Positions 14,737 to 23,778 of a DNA stretch of 64,000 nt are shown here, piece after piece. The stretch is from Chloroflexota bacterium (GTDB lineage: Bacteria > Chloroflexota > Dormibacteria > Dormibacterales > Dormibacteraceae). Below the pieces are notes generated by a model, which saw nothing but the letters and a program-made list of their open reading frames with translations, was not told the DNA's origin and did not search any database. Numbering within the stretch: the stretch's first letter is position 1; every line of letters begins with the position of its first letter. A program made the position numbers and the translations under genes. The stretch lies in the NCBI GenBank assembly GCA_005883575.1, contig VBFH01000032.1:1-64000 (forward strand). The letters are read 5' to 3'.

Positions 14737-15602
14737 TGCAGGTCGACAGCTACAGGTTTCTGCCGCGCAGCTTCCGCCCTTTATATGAGGGGCGCGGGGC
14801 GTTCCCGGGCGAAGAGCATCCGGTGTGGGCGCCGTTCGAGAAGCGTCTGTCGGCGTCACGCATCGCGCTGCTGACCTCAGCCGGCATCTACCTGAAGACG
14901 AGCCAGCCCTCGTTCGACCTCGATGGCGAGCGGGAGCGCCCGGAATGGGGCGATCCTTCGTGGCGCGTCATCCCGTCGAACGCGAAGCCCGAGGACTTCG
15001 CCGTCGCGCACCTACATATAAATGACGAGGACCTGCTGGCCGATCCCGAGATTGCGCTGCCGGTGGGGATGCTGCGCCGGCTGGTCGAGGAGGGCGTCGT
15101 CGGCGCTGCGGCCGAGCGCCAAGTCGGGGTCATGGGCTACCAGGACCGGCGGCTGAAGGACTGGCGCGAGACCACTGCGCCGGCGATCGTCGGCCATCTG
15201 CGCGAGCAGGAGGCCGACGGGCTCATCCTCGCGCCGGCTTGACCCGACTGCTGCAGCAACGTGCCCGTGCTGGCACGGTGGATCGAGGCGGCGGGAATCC
15301 CAACTGTGACGGTGACCATGATGCCCGCGGTCGCTGAGGAGCGCCGGGCGCCGCGCATCGTCGGGGTCGAGTTCCCGTTCGGCCACGCGTTCGGCGTGGC
15401 GCACGACCGGTCCACGCAGCGGCATGTGCTCGAACTTGCGCTGCGCGTGCTGGCGGGGGCGTCGGGGTTCGGAACCCGAGTCGACCTCGACGTGGAGTGG
15501 CCGGTGCCGCTGCGGGAGGCCTACCGGGCCTGGCAGCCGAAGGAGCCGAGCCCGATCGTCAAGAAGATGTTGGAGGCGCGAGCGAATGCCGCAAGAAGCT
15601 GA
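14736..15602 (+). CDS. GrdB/PrdB-like reductase subunit with in-frame UGA (candidate selenoprotein)
   Basis: Two open frames, 14736-15242 and 15243-15602, are in the same frame and separated only by TGA at 15240-15242. Read through, they give 288 residues with the UGA at position 169, in 'DGLILAPA-U-PDCCSNVPVLARW' followed by 'IEAAGIPTVTV'. In D-proline reductase PrdB and glycine-reductase protein B, selenocysteine sits at this point, in D-G-x-x-L-x-x-x-U-x-x-C before an 'I-E-x-AGIPT' helix. The N-terminal 'IALLTSAGIYLK' and middle 'LRRLVEEGVVGAAAERQVGVMGY' also fit that family, as does the downstream 'GVEFPFGHAFG'. The UxxC redox pair (U169, C172) is preserved. A hairpin follows the UGA. The start is GTG, coupled to phzF. 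The alternative is a nonsense mutation splitting an old gene, but both halves keep family sequence. Confidence 0.8.
15260..15277 (+). promoter_or_regulatory. SECIS-like hairpin after the in-frame UGA
   Basis: CGTGCC / GGCACG is a perfect 6-bp stem with a 6-base loop CGTGCT. The stem begins 17 bases and the loop 23 bases after the UGA. Bacterial selenocysteine insertion elements are small hairpins placed roughly here, usually with a G in the first two loop positions, as seen. I see no clear bulged U, and in GC-rich sequence a 6-bp stem is weak evidence by itself. Confidence 0.45.
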
Positions 15603-15611
15603 GGACCCCTG

Positions 15612-16019
15612 TTACTTCGGGTCGAGTTTGATCGAGGCCGAGTTGATGCAGTAGCGAAGCCCGGTCGGCTCTGGCCCGTCGTCGAAGACGTGGCCCAGGT
15701 GCCCGCCGCAGCTCGCGCAGGTGACCTCGGTCCGGATCATGAAGTGCGAGTCGTCCACCGACTCCTCGATCGGCGCACCCTCCGCCGGCGCGTAGAAGCT
15801 CGGCCAGCCGCAGTGCGTGTCAAATTTGGTCTCCGACTCGAACAGCTTGGCCCCACAGCCCCCGCAGAGATAAACGCCAGGCGTCGTCGTGTTCCAGTAC
15901 TCGCCCGTGAAGGGCCGCTCGGTGCCCTTCTCGCGCAGCACGTGGTACTGGACGGGGGTTAGATCGCGCTTCCACTCGGCTTGGCTCTTCTGGACGGCGG
16001 CTTCGCTCTTCTTCTTCAC
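15612..16019 (-). CDS. msrB: peptide-methionine (R)-S-oxide reductase MsrB
   Basis: This 135-residue enzyme reduces methionine-R-sulfoxide in proteins. It has zinc-binding pairs 'CGGC' and 'CASC', 'THCGWPSFY' and the catalytic Cys in '[10 protein letters not shown]'. Here the catalytic residue is Cys, not selenocysteine. It is convergent with the GrdB/PrdB-like gene (9 bp apart) and cytosolic (no signal peptide). Confidence 0.97.
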   Translation of the reverse strand: MKKKSEAAVQKSQAEWKRDLTPVQYHVLREKGTERPFTGEYWNTTTPGVYLCGGCGAKLFESETKFDTHCGWPSFYAPAEGAPIEESVDDSHFMIRTEVTCASCGGHLGHVFDDGPEPTGLRYCINSASIKLDPK

Positions 16020-16116
16020 GCTCCTACTTTGCCCTCAACTCTCAACGATCAAACTCGCTTGAACGTGGCGACCTGCGACTATATTCACCCCCTTCTCATC
16101 CCGCCAAACTAGAGGG

Positions 16117-16497
16117 GTGGCCGGCAAGGCGCGTCTGAAGAACGACCTCGTGGTCTGGCTGGTGACGGCCGACCACCAGTGCCGGCCGCATTCGGTCCTG
16201 GTCTGGTTCTATTGGGATGGCGAGTCATTTCTCGTCTACTCACTGCCGGGGCAGAAAGTGCGCGGCGTCCAGGCCAATCCCAACGTCGAGCTGCACCTGA
16301 ACAGCGACCTGGTGGGTGACGACGTGGTGCGCATCTCAGGCACCGCGAAGATCGCGCGCAAGGAACCACCCGCGTACAAGGTCCCGGGGTACGTTCGCAA
16401 GTATCGCAGCCAGATGAAAAACCTCGGCATGACGCCGCAGCAGTTCTCCGAGCAATACAGCGTGCCGATCCGCATCCGTCCGACGCGCTTTCACTAA
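16117..16497 (+). CDS. PPOX-class, probably F420-dependent flavin-fold protein
   Basis: This 126-residue split-barrel protein starts at GTG. It carries 'DLVVWLVTADHQCRPHSVLVWFYWDGE', 'VYSLPGQKVRGVQANPNVELHL' and a C-terminal 'PIRIRPTRF', matching the small actinobacterial-type PPOX F420 family. Such enzymes bind F420 or a flavin and reduce small substrates. It lies 10 bp before an LLM oxidoreductase, another F420-type family, which supports cofactor F420 in this organism. Confidence 0.88.
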   Translation: MAGKARLKNDLVVWLVTADHQCRPHSVLVWFYWDGESFLVYSLPGQKVRGVQANPNVELHLNSDLVGDDVVRISGTAKIARKEPPAYKVPGYVRKYRSQMKNLGMTPQQFSEQYSVPIRIRPTRFH

Positions 16498-16507
16498 CCT
16501 GAGCGAT

Positions 16508-17374
16508 ATGACGCATCCACTTCGCTTCGGGCTAAAAGCGTCCGGCCAGAACATCACCATCGAGCAGCTCCGCGCCGCCTGGCAGATTGCCGACGAAGGC
16601 GGCTTCGATCACCTCTGGGACTTCGATCACCTGGCTTCGATCGGGCCGACAGGTCCCGACCGTCCCATCTACGAAGGTTGGGCCTTGCAGGCCGCGATGG
16701 CCGAGGCGACCAAGCGCGTCCGCATCGGCTGCCTGGTCACCGGCAACACGTACCGCCACCCGGTCGTGCTCGCCAAGCTGGCGGTGACGGTCGATCATCT
16801 TTCCGGCGGCCGGCTTGAGCTCGGCATCGGTGCGGCCTGGGCTGAGATCGAGCACCAGATGTACGGAATCGAGGGTCTCGACCACCGTGTCGGCCGGCTC
16901 AGCGAGTCGCTGCAGATCATCAAGTCACTGTTCACCGAGGAACGCACGAACTTCGACGGTCGTTACTACAAGTTGACGGACGCGATCGCCAACCCCAAGC
17001 CGATTCAGAAGCCGTACCCGCCGCTCTGGATCGGCGCCCAGGGTGAGAGCACGCTCCGCTTGACCGCGCGTCACGCCGACGTGTGGAACATCTCAGGCGG
17101 AGATCCGGCCTTCGTCAAAGATGTGATCGGCAAGTTCGAGGACGCGTGCGGCGCGGTCGGTCGCGACCCGTCAGAGGTTCGGCGCTCTCTACAGTTCGGC
17201 TGGGAGAGTGGCGACCGCAGCGAGCTGATCGAGCTCTCGGGCAAGTACTACGAGCTCGGCGTGACCGAGCAGGTCATCTACCTGCGCGGCCACCATCCGG
17301 AGAAGCTGGCGGAGAAGATCGTCGAGGCGCTCCCGGACCTCCGCCGTTTGGAGCGGGTTCATTCGAGCTCCTGA
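16508..17374 (+). CDS. LLM-class (probable F420-dependent) oxidoreductase
   Basis: This 288-residue TIM-barrel protein of the luciferase-like superfamily carries 'GFDHLWDFDHL', 'RVRIGCLVTGNTYRHPVVLAK' and 'TVDHLSGGRLELGIGAAW', the hallmark of F420-dependent members, plus 'PPLWIGAQGES'. The reaction is probably hydride transfer with F420H2; the substrate is unknown. It forms a two-gene unit with the PPOX protein upstream and is convergent with the gutted sigma-factor gene. Confidence 0.93.
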   Translation: MTHPLRFGLKASGQNITIEQLRAAWQIADEGGFDHLWDFDHLASIGPTGPDRPIYEGWALQAAMAEATKRVRIGCLVTGNTYRHPVVLAKLAVTVDHLSGGRLELGIGAAWAEIEHQMYGIEGLDHRVGRLSESLQIIKSLFTEERTNFDGRYYKLTDAIANPKPIQKPYPPLWIGAQGESTLRLTARHADVWNISGGDPAFVKDVIGKFEDACGAVGRDPSEVRRSLQFGWESGDRSELIELSGKYYELGVTEQVIYLRGHHPEKLAEKIVEALPDLRRLERVHSSS

Positions 17375-17745
17375 ACAGCCGACCGCTCAGCAGAGCCCGC
17401 TCGGCGCTGTTCTGTGTGAGCTCCAGCGCTCGCTGCTGTGCCGCTCGCGCCAACTCTTGCCGTCCAAGCTCGGTCAACATCTGTCCAGGGGCCGCGTGGA
17501 ACAGGTGGTAGTTGCGTAGGGCAGGAGCCAGCGGGTCGATCTCTTCGAGTGCGGTCTCCGGCCCCTCCAGCTTGCCGAGCGCGATTGCGCGATTTAGGCG
17601 GACGACAGGTGACGGCGCCAGCACAAGCAGCATGGCGCTGAGGGCGAAGATCTGCTGCCAATCGGTCTCGGGCTGAGAGTCGCCGTCACCGGTCCTGCCT
17701 CTTCGCGGAAGGTGCGAGCGATGGCGGCGGCGCTGTCCAATGGGC
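17372..17745 (-). pseudogene. ECF sigma factor (DUF6596 type) with a large internal deletion
   Basis: Minus strand: the first ~26 residues ('SAAAIARTFREEAGPVTATLS') match the start of the large ECF sigma factors that neighbour YCII genes. The frame then jumps (near 17685) straight into their C-terminal helical domain: 'TDWQQIFAL', 'LAPSPVVRLNRAIALG', 'NYHLFHAAPGQML' and 'RALELTQNSAERALL'. Full proteins have about 400 residues, so some 270, including the DNA-binding regions, are missing and the joint is out of frame. The YCII gene next door is its usual operon partner and is intact. Confidence 0.82.
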
Positions 17746-18093
17746 TTACCGCTCCATCATGGGTCGGATCTCCAGCGTCCCGCCGCCCCGCCAAGATTTG
17801 GCCATCGCCAAAGCCTCGTCGAGGTGCGCCACCTCGACCTCGGTACACCCACCGACGATCTCCTTGCCTTCTAGAAACAACCCGTCCTTGACGATCGGGG
17901 GACCATCGCCTCTGAACTTGACCGTCGTCGCGGTCTCGGGGCCCTGGAGCTGACCTCCGTGGCCCAACCTGGCGCGGTTTTCCGCAAACCAGCGCCCGAC
18001 CTCCGCGTAGCGGCTCCTGAGCTCTTTGGGCGACATCGAGTCGAAGGCTGACTGATCGGCTGCTGTCCCGCAGAACAGAAAGACGTACTTCAT
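17746..18093 (-). CDS. YCII-related (DGPF) domain protein
   Basis: This 115-residue protein of the ferredoxin-like YCII fold has an N-terminal 'MKYVFLFCG', 'QLQGPETATTVKF' and 'DGLFLEGKEIVGGC' (the DGPF-region motif), then 'EALAMAKSWRGGGTLEIRPM'. ATG at 18093 is preferred over 18168 because the domain starts there. Such genes usually precede an ECF sigma factor; here that partner is a relic. Its function is not known; YciI-type proteins may be small enzymes or sensors. Confidence 0.9.
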   Translation of the reverse strand: MKYVFLFCGTAADQSAFDSMSPKELRSRYAEVGRWFAENRARLGHGGQLQGPETATTVKFRGDGPPIVKDGLFLEGKEIVGGCTEVEVAHLDEALAMAKSWRGGGTLEIRPMMER

Positions 18094-18150
18094 CCCTTCA
18101 CGTCCTAACCCGATACGACAAACAAGCATGGCCCCAAATCGACGCGTCAC

Positions 18151-18192
18151 GACATATTGTTGACACAATATATATTGTTGTAGTAATATGTC
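18151..18192. promoter_or_regulatory. operator region of the ArsR-VOC-SRPBCC operon
   Basis: An AT-rich block contains ATATTGT-TGAC-ACAATAT (18154-18171), a further ATATTGTTG (18173-18181) and outer arms GACATATT (18151-18158) / AATATGTC (18185-18192). It ends 3 bases before the GTG start, fitting a multi-site ArsR operator overlapping the promoter. Confidence 0.65.
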
Positions 18193-18195
18193 GTT

Positions 18196-18537
18196 GTGGC
18201 TGACATTTTCCAGATCCTGGCCGACCCGACCCGACGTCGTATGGTGGAGGCGTTAAGGCGCGGGGAGCGGTCGGTAGGCGAGCTCGTCGAAGTCGTCGAC
18301 ATCGGCCAGCCTGGCGTGTCACGGCAGCTGGCAATCCTCGGAGACGCGAACTTCGTGGTCATGCGACCCGAAGGCCGGCGGCGCCTCTATTCGCTGAGGC
18401 CGCAGCCGTTCCGTGAGCTGTCGGAGTTCGTCACCACCTACCGGGCAATCTGGGAACCGAGGCTGGACAGAATGGGCGCCGAGATCGACCGGCGTCACAA
18501 GAAACGAGAGATGAAAAGGAGAGACAGCGATGGCTAA
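18196..18537 (+). CDS. ArsR-family transcriptional repressor
   Basis: This 113-residue winged-helix protein starts with GTG: 'ADIFQILADPTRRRMVEALRRGERSVGELVE', recognition helix region 'GQPGVSRQLAILGDANFVVMRPEGRRRLYSL'. Its C-terminal extension is highly charged ('DRRHKKREMKRRDSDG'). It is first in an operon with VOC and SRPBCC genes, overlapping the next start by 8 bp, and probably autorepresses through the nested inverted repeats upstream. Confidence 0.93.
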   Translation: MADIFQILADPTRRRMVEALRRGERSVGELVEVVDIGQPGVSRQLAILGDANFVVMRPEGRRRLYSLRPQPFRELSEFVTTYRAIWEPRLDRMGAEIDRRHKKREMKRRDSDG

Positions 18538-19021
18538 CACCGTCCGACCCTGCATCACGTTCAAGGACCGCGCGGAAGAGGCGGTCAACTTCTACGTTTC
18601 GCTCTTCCCCAACTCGAAGATCCTGAGCATCGCTCGCGTCGAAACCGACGGCGGACCGATCCCGAAGGGCAAGCTGCTCAACGCGACCTTCGAGCTCGAC
18701 GGGCGGGAGTTTCTCGCGTTCGACGGCGGCGATGCGTTCAACTTCACCGAGGGCATCTCGATCCTCGTCAACTGCAAGACGCAGGAGGAGGTCGACAGGT
18801 ACTGGACGAAGCTGACCGCGAACGGTGGCGAAGAGGGACCATGCGGATGGCTCAAGGATCGCTTCGGGCTTTCGTGGCAGATCGTGCCCGAGGTTCTCGG
18901 CCAGATGCTGACTGACACAAGGTCCGGCAACGCCGAGGCGTGCATGAACGCGATGATGAAGATGAAGAAGCTCGACATCGCCACCCTCGAGAAGGCCTAC
19001 AAGGGCAGCCCGGTAGCTTGA
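18530..19021 (+). CDS. VOC-family (PhnB-like) protein
   Basis: This 163-residue glyoxalase-fold protein carries 'ITFKDRAEEAVNFYVSLFPNSKI', 'GREFLAFDGGDAFNFTEGISILVNC' and 'CGWLKDRFGLSWQIVPEVL', the PhnB / '3-demethylubiquinone methyltransferase' subgroup. It is probably a metal-dependent dimer of unknown substrate. It is in an operon with ArsR upstream and SRPBCC downstream, with overlapping stop/start codons at both ends. Confidence 0.92.
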   Translation: MANTVRPCITFKDRAEEAVNFYVSLFPNSKILSIARVETDGGPIPKGKLLNATFELDGREFLAFDGGDAFNFTEGISILVNCKTQEEVDRYWTKLTANGGEEGPCGWLKDRFGLSWQIVPEVLGQMLTDTRSGNAEACMNAMMKMKKLDIATLEKAYKGSPVA

Positions 19022-19500
19022 CCGAACGTCCCAAGCTCACCCTCGAGCGCACGTTCGAGGCCACCGCCGACGAGGTGTGGGAGCTGTGGACGACCAAGGA
19101 CGGAATCGAAGCGTGGATGGGCCCGGACGGATTCAGCGTCGTCGTGCAAGAGCTGGATCTTCGTCCGGGCGGGGACCTCGTCTACGCAATGAGCGCGATC
19201 GCTCCTGAGCAGATCGAGTTCATGACCAAGGCGGGGATGCCGCTCGTGAACGAGCACAGATTCACGTTCATCGAGATCGATCGTCCCCGCCGGCTCGTCT
19301 ATCGGGACATTGCGGATTTCATCCCGGGCGTCGAGCCGTACGAGGTCGAGACGGTTGTGGAGCTGCATCCGGTGGAGGGCGGAGTCCGCATGGTGCTCAC
19401 CTTCGACGCGATGCATGACGACCGGTGGACGCAGCTTGCGACGATGGGCCGGGAGAGCGAGCTGCGAAAGCTCGAGCAGCTCCTCGCGGCGCGCTCCTGA
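19018..19500 (+). CDS. SRPBCC / AHSA1-like protein
   Basis: This 160-residue protein has a TTG start at 19018 overlapping the VOC stop (TTGA). 'LTLERTFEATADEVWELWTTKDGIEAWMGPDG', 'LRPGGDLVYAMSAI' and 'VRMVLTFDAMHDDRWTQ' define the AHSA1-type START fold. It is the third gene of the ArsR operon. Such trios are common in GC-rich bacteria and probably handle a small hydrophobic or toxic compound. Confidence 0.9.
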   Translation: MTERPKLTLERTFEATADEVWELWTTKDGIEAWMGPDGFSVVVQELDLRPGGDLVYAMSAIAPEQIEFMTKAGMPLVNEHRFTFIEIDRPRRLVYRDIADFIPGVEPYEVETVVELHPVEGGVRMVLTFDAMHDDRWTQLATMGRESELRKLEQLLAARS

Positions 19501-19547
19501 ATCGCGCGAGAATGAGACATTCGCCTGCGGTTTGAAAGGAGGTCGTC

Positions 19548-19799
19548 ATGGCCGACAGCGTGTACCGGGTGACAGAGCTGATTGGTACCAGCAACCAGTC
19601 CTGGGAGGCGGCCGCACGAGGCGCCGTCCAGACCGCGGCCAAGACCCTGCGCGACCTTCGGGTGGCCGAGGTGTCGGAGCAGGACATGACGATCGAGAAC
19701 GGCAAGGTGACGAGCTACAGGGTGAAGCTGAAGGTCTCGTTCAAGTATCTGCCTGAGGCCAGCCCGAGCCGGACGAAAAGCACCAGCCGCAAGCGGTAA
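19548..19799 (+). CDS. dodecin-family flavin-binding protein
   Basis: This 83-residue protein of the dodecin fold carries 'VYRVTELIGTSNQSWEAAARGAVQTAAKTLRDLRVAEV' and 'YRVKLKVSFKY'. Dodecins form 12-mers that store riboflavin or FMN and protect it. A clear ribosome-binding site (AAAGGAGGTC) precedes ATG. A charged tail (RTKSTSRKR) follows the core. It appears monocistronic. Confidence 0.93.
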   Translation: MADSVYRVTELIGTSNQSWEAAARGAVQTAAKTLRDLRVAEVSEQDMTIENGKVTSYRVKLKVSFKYLPEASPSRTKSTSRKR

Positions 19800-19817
19800 C
19801 CGGCCGCCCCCTCCCGC

Positions 19818-20402
19818 CTACGGGGCTGTGGCGGCTTGCAGCTGGCAGCCCGCCGATTTCATCTCATCGAGGGCCTGCAGGCCGGTGGCCTCGTTGACTG
19901 CGGCGCACAGGTTGACCAGGACGCGGACCTGGAACTGATTCTTGCGCGCGTCCAGGGCGCTCGCGCGCACGCAGTAGTCGGTTGCGATCCCGCACACGTC
20001 GATGTGGTCGATGCGCTGCTCCTTCAGGACGTCGAGCAGGTCATGACCCCGCGGGTCCAGCGCCTCAAAGGCCGAGTAGGCGGCGGCGTTGCGGCCCTTT
20101 GTGACCACCGTCTGGATGTACTTCTCGCGTATGAGGTTCTGGATCGAAGGCACGAATGCGGCGCCCGGAGTCCCGACCACGCAGTGGGGCGGCCAGGTGT
20201 TGACGAAGTCCGGATGGTCGGAGATGTGCTCCGGAGCGCTCTCGTGGTAGTCGCGCGACGCGACCACGAAGTCGTACTCGTACCTGAAATGTCGGACGTG
20301 GCGGGCGATCATCGCCGCCACCTGCAGCCCGCCGGCCACGCCAAGGCTCCCACCCTCGACGAAGTCCACCTGGACGTCGACCACGAGCAACGCGTTTCTC
20401 AT
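19818..20402 (-). CDS. isochorismatase-family hydrolase, nicotinamidase-like
   Basis: This 194-residue protein has the cysteine-hydrolase triad: Asp in 'LLVVDVQVDFVEGGSL', Lys in 'VVTKGRNAAAYSAF' and Cys in 'GIATDYCVRASALDA'. 'ASRDYHESAPEHISDHPDF...WPPHCVVGTPGAAF' is typical of nicotinamidase / pyrazinamidase, which makes nicotinate for NAD salvage. The length fits. It is divergent from the thiolase gene. Confidence 0.92.
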   Translation of the reverse strand: MRNALLVVDVQVDFVEGGSLGVAGGLQVAAMIARHVRHFRYEYDFVVASRDYHESAPEHISDHPDFVNTWPPHCVVGTPGAAFVPSIQNLIREKYIQTVVTKGRNAAAYSAFEALDPRGHDLLDVLKEQRIDHIDVCGIATDYCVRASALDARKNQFQVRVLVNLCAAVNEATGLQALDEMKSAGCQLQAATAP

Positions 20403-20436
20403 TTCTCCGCGACCCTACTTAACTGCTAATTACACT

Positions 20437-20450
20437 GGCCATATATGGCC
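20437..20450. promoter_or_regulatory. palindrome over the thiolase start
   Basis: GGCCATATATGGCC is a perfect 14-bp palindrome containing the ATG at 20445. An AT-rich TAATTACACT lies just upstream and could be the -10 region, giving a leaderless or near-leaderless mRNA. A repressor site here is possible but unproven. Confidence 0.4.
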
Positions 20451-21640
20451 GCCGGCCCGATGGCCTCCGTGATAGTAGCGGGCGCGCGCACGCCGTTTGG
20501 CAAGTTTGGGGGCGCGTTCAAGGAGGTCCCGGCTAAGAGTCTCGGGGCGCACGCGATCCGGGCCGCTCTCGATCTCTCGGGAGTGCAGGGCGAGGACGTC
20601 GACTACGTGATCATGGGCCACGTCCTGCAGGCCGGCGCCGGCCAGATCACCGCCCGGCAGGCCGCGATCGAGGCCGGAATCCCCCAGCAAGTGCCGGCGA
20701 TCACGATTAACAAGGTTTGTCTCTCCGGCATCAACGCGATCGCGCTTGCCGACCAACTGATCCGCGCCGGCGAGGTCGAAGTCGTCGTCGCGGGCGGTAT
20801 GGAATCCATGTCCGAGGCGCCGTACCTGTTCCCCAAGGCACGCTTCGGCGCGCGCATGGGCAACAGCGAGGTGGTTGACTCGATGATCCACGACGGGCTG
20901 TGGTCGACCTTCACCGAGCAGCACATGGGGGAGAGCTCGGACGAGGTCAACCGGGAGCTGGAGCTGAGTCGCGAAGACCAGGACGAGTGGGCGGCGCGCT
21001 CGCACCAACGGGCCGAGAAGGCCTGGAACGAGGGCACGCTTCGCGACGAGATCGTGATGGTGGCGCTGCCGCGGAAACGTGGCGAGCCGGTCAGGGTGGA
21101 ACGCGACGAGGGGGTGCGGCCGGGCACGACCGTGGAGTCGCTGAGCAAGCTGCCTCCCGCCTTCAAGAAGGACGGCACGATCACAGCGGGCAACGCTTCC
21201 CAGATTTCGGATGGCGCGGCCGCGGTCGTCGTGATGTCGAAGGAGCGAGCCGAGAAGATGGGCGCCGAGCCGCTCGTCGAGATCGTCGCCCATGGTATGA
21301 GCGCGGACCGTTATGCCTGGCTGCACACGGTGCCCGCGCTGGCGCTGAGCAACGCACTGAAGAAGGCCGGCCTCGACGTCGACGACATCGACCTGGTGGA
21401 GATCAACGAGGCCTTCGCCGCCGTCGCGCTGAACGCGACCCGCATGCTCGCGCTCGACGAGGAGCGGGTGAATGTGAATGGCGGCGCCGTCGCACTCGGC
21501 CATCCCATCGGCGCCAGCGGCGCCCGGCTTGTGCTCACGGTCGCCCACGAGCTCAAGCGACGCGGGCTGCGCACCGGCGCCGTGGCCCTTTGCGGCGGCG
21601 GCGGTCAGGGCGACGCGTTGATCGTCAGACGCCTTCGGCA

Positions 21641-21644
<4 letters not shown>
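20445..21644 (+). CDS. acetyl-CoA C-acyltransferase (thiolase)
   Basis: This 399-residue thiolase has acyl-accepting Cys92 ('NKVCLSGINAIAL'), 'GGMESMSEAPYL', His353 in 'GGAVALGHPIGASGA' and the proton-donor Cys383 in 'VALCGGGGQGDA'. It either condenses two acetyl-CoA or cleaves 3-ketoacyl-CoA; acetoacetyl-CoA thiolase is the likeliest role. ATG codons at 20445 and 20463 are both possible starts. Its TGA overlaps the GTG start of the next gene. Confidence 0.96.
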
Positions 21645-23601
<1,957 letters not shown>

Positions 23602-23620
<19 letters not shown>

Positions 23621-23684
23621 ACCTCCACGCCCTTTCGGGCACCAGCTCCTAAGGCTGGCGCGTCTGCCATTCCGCCACGCCGAC
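23602..23684 (-). tRNA. tRNA-Leu (anticodon TAG)
   Basis: The acceptor stem GTCGGCG / CGCCGAC, anticodon stem CCAGC / GCTGG with loop CTTAGGA, a long variable arm and T-arm GGTTCAAATCC give a class II tRNA-Leu. CCA is not fully encoded (A-C-A follows). Its 3' end overlaps the S9 peptidase coding end on the other strand by 19 bp. Confidence 0.95.
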
Positions 23685-23778
23685 GCATTGCAACGATAGG
23701 GCGTATCGCGGGTTCCTAGTCGAATCTACGTTCGGGCAGTACGCCCGTACCCCGGCCTGTAGCCTAAAGTTCAGGTTC

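Noticed and set aside
14736-15242. The first half of the GrdB/PrdB-like gene as a complete 168-residue protein
   Set aside because: The next 120 codons are in the same frame, begin directly after TGA and continue the family sequence, so a separate short protein is the poorer explanation.
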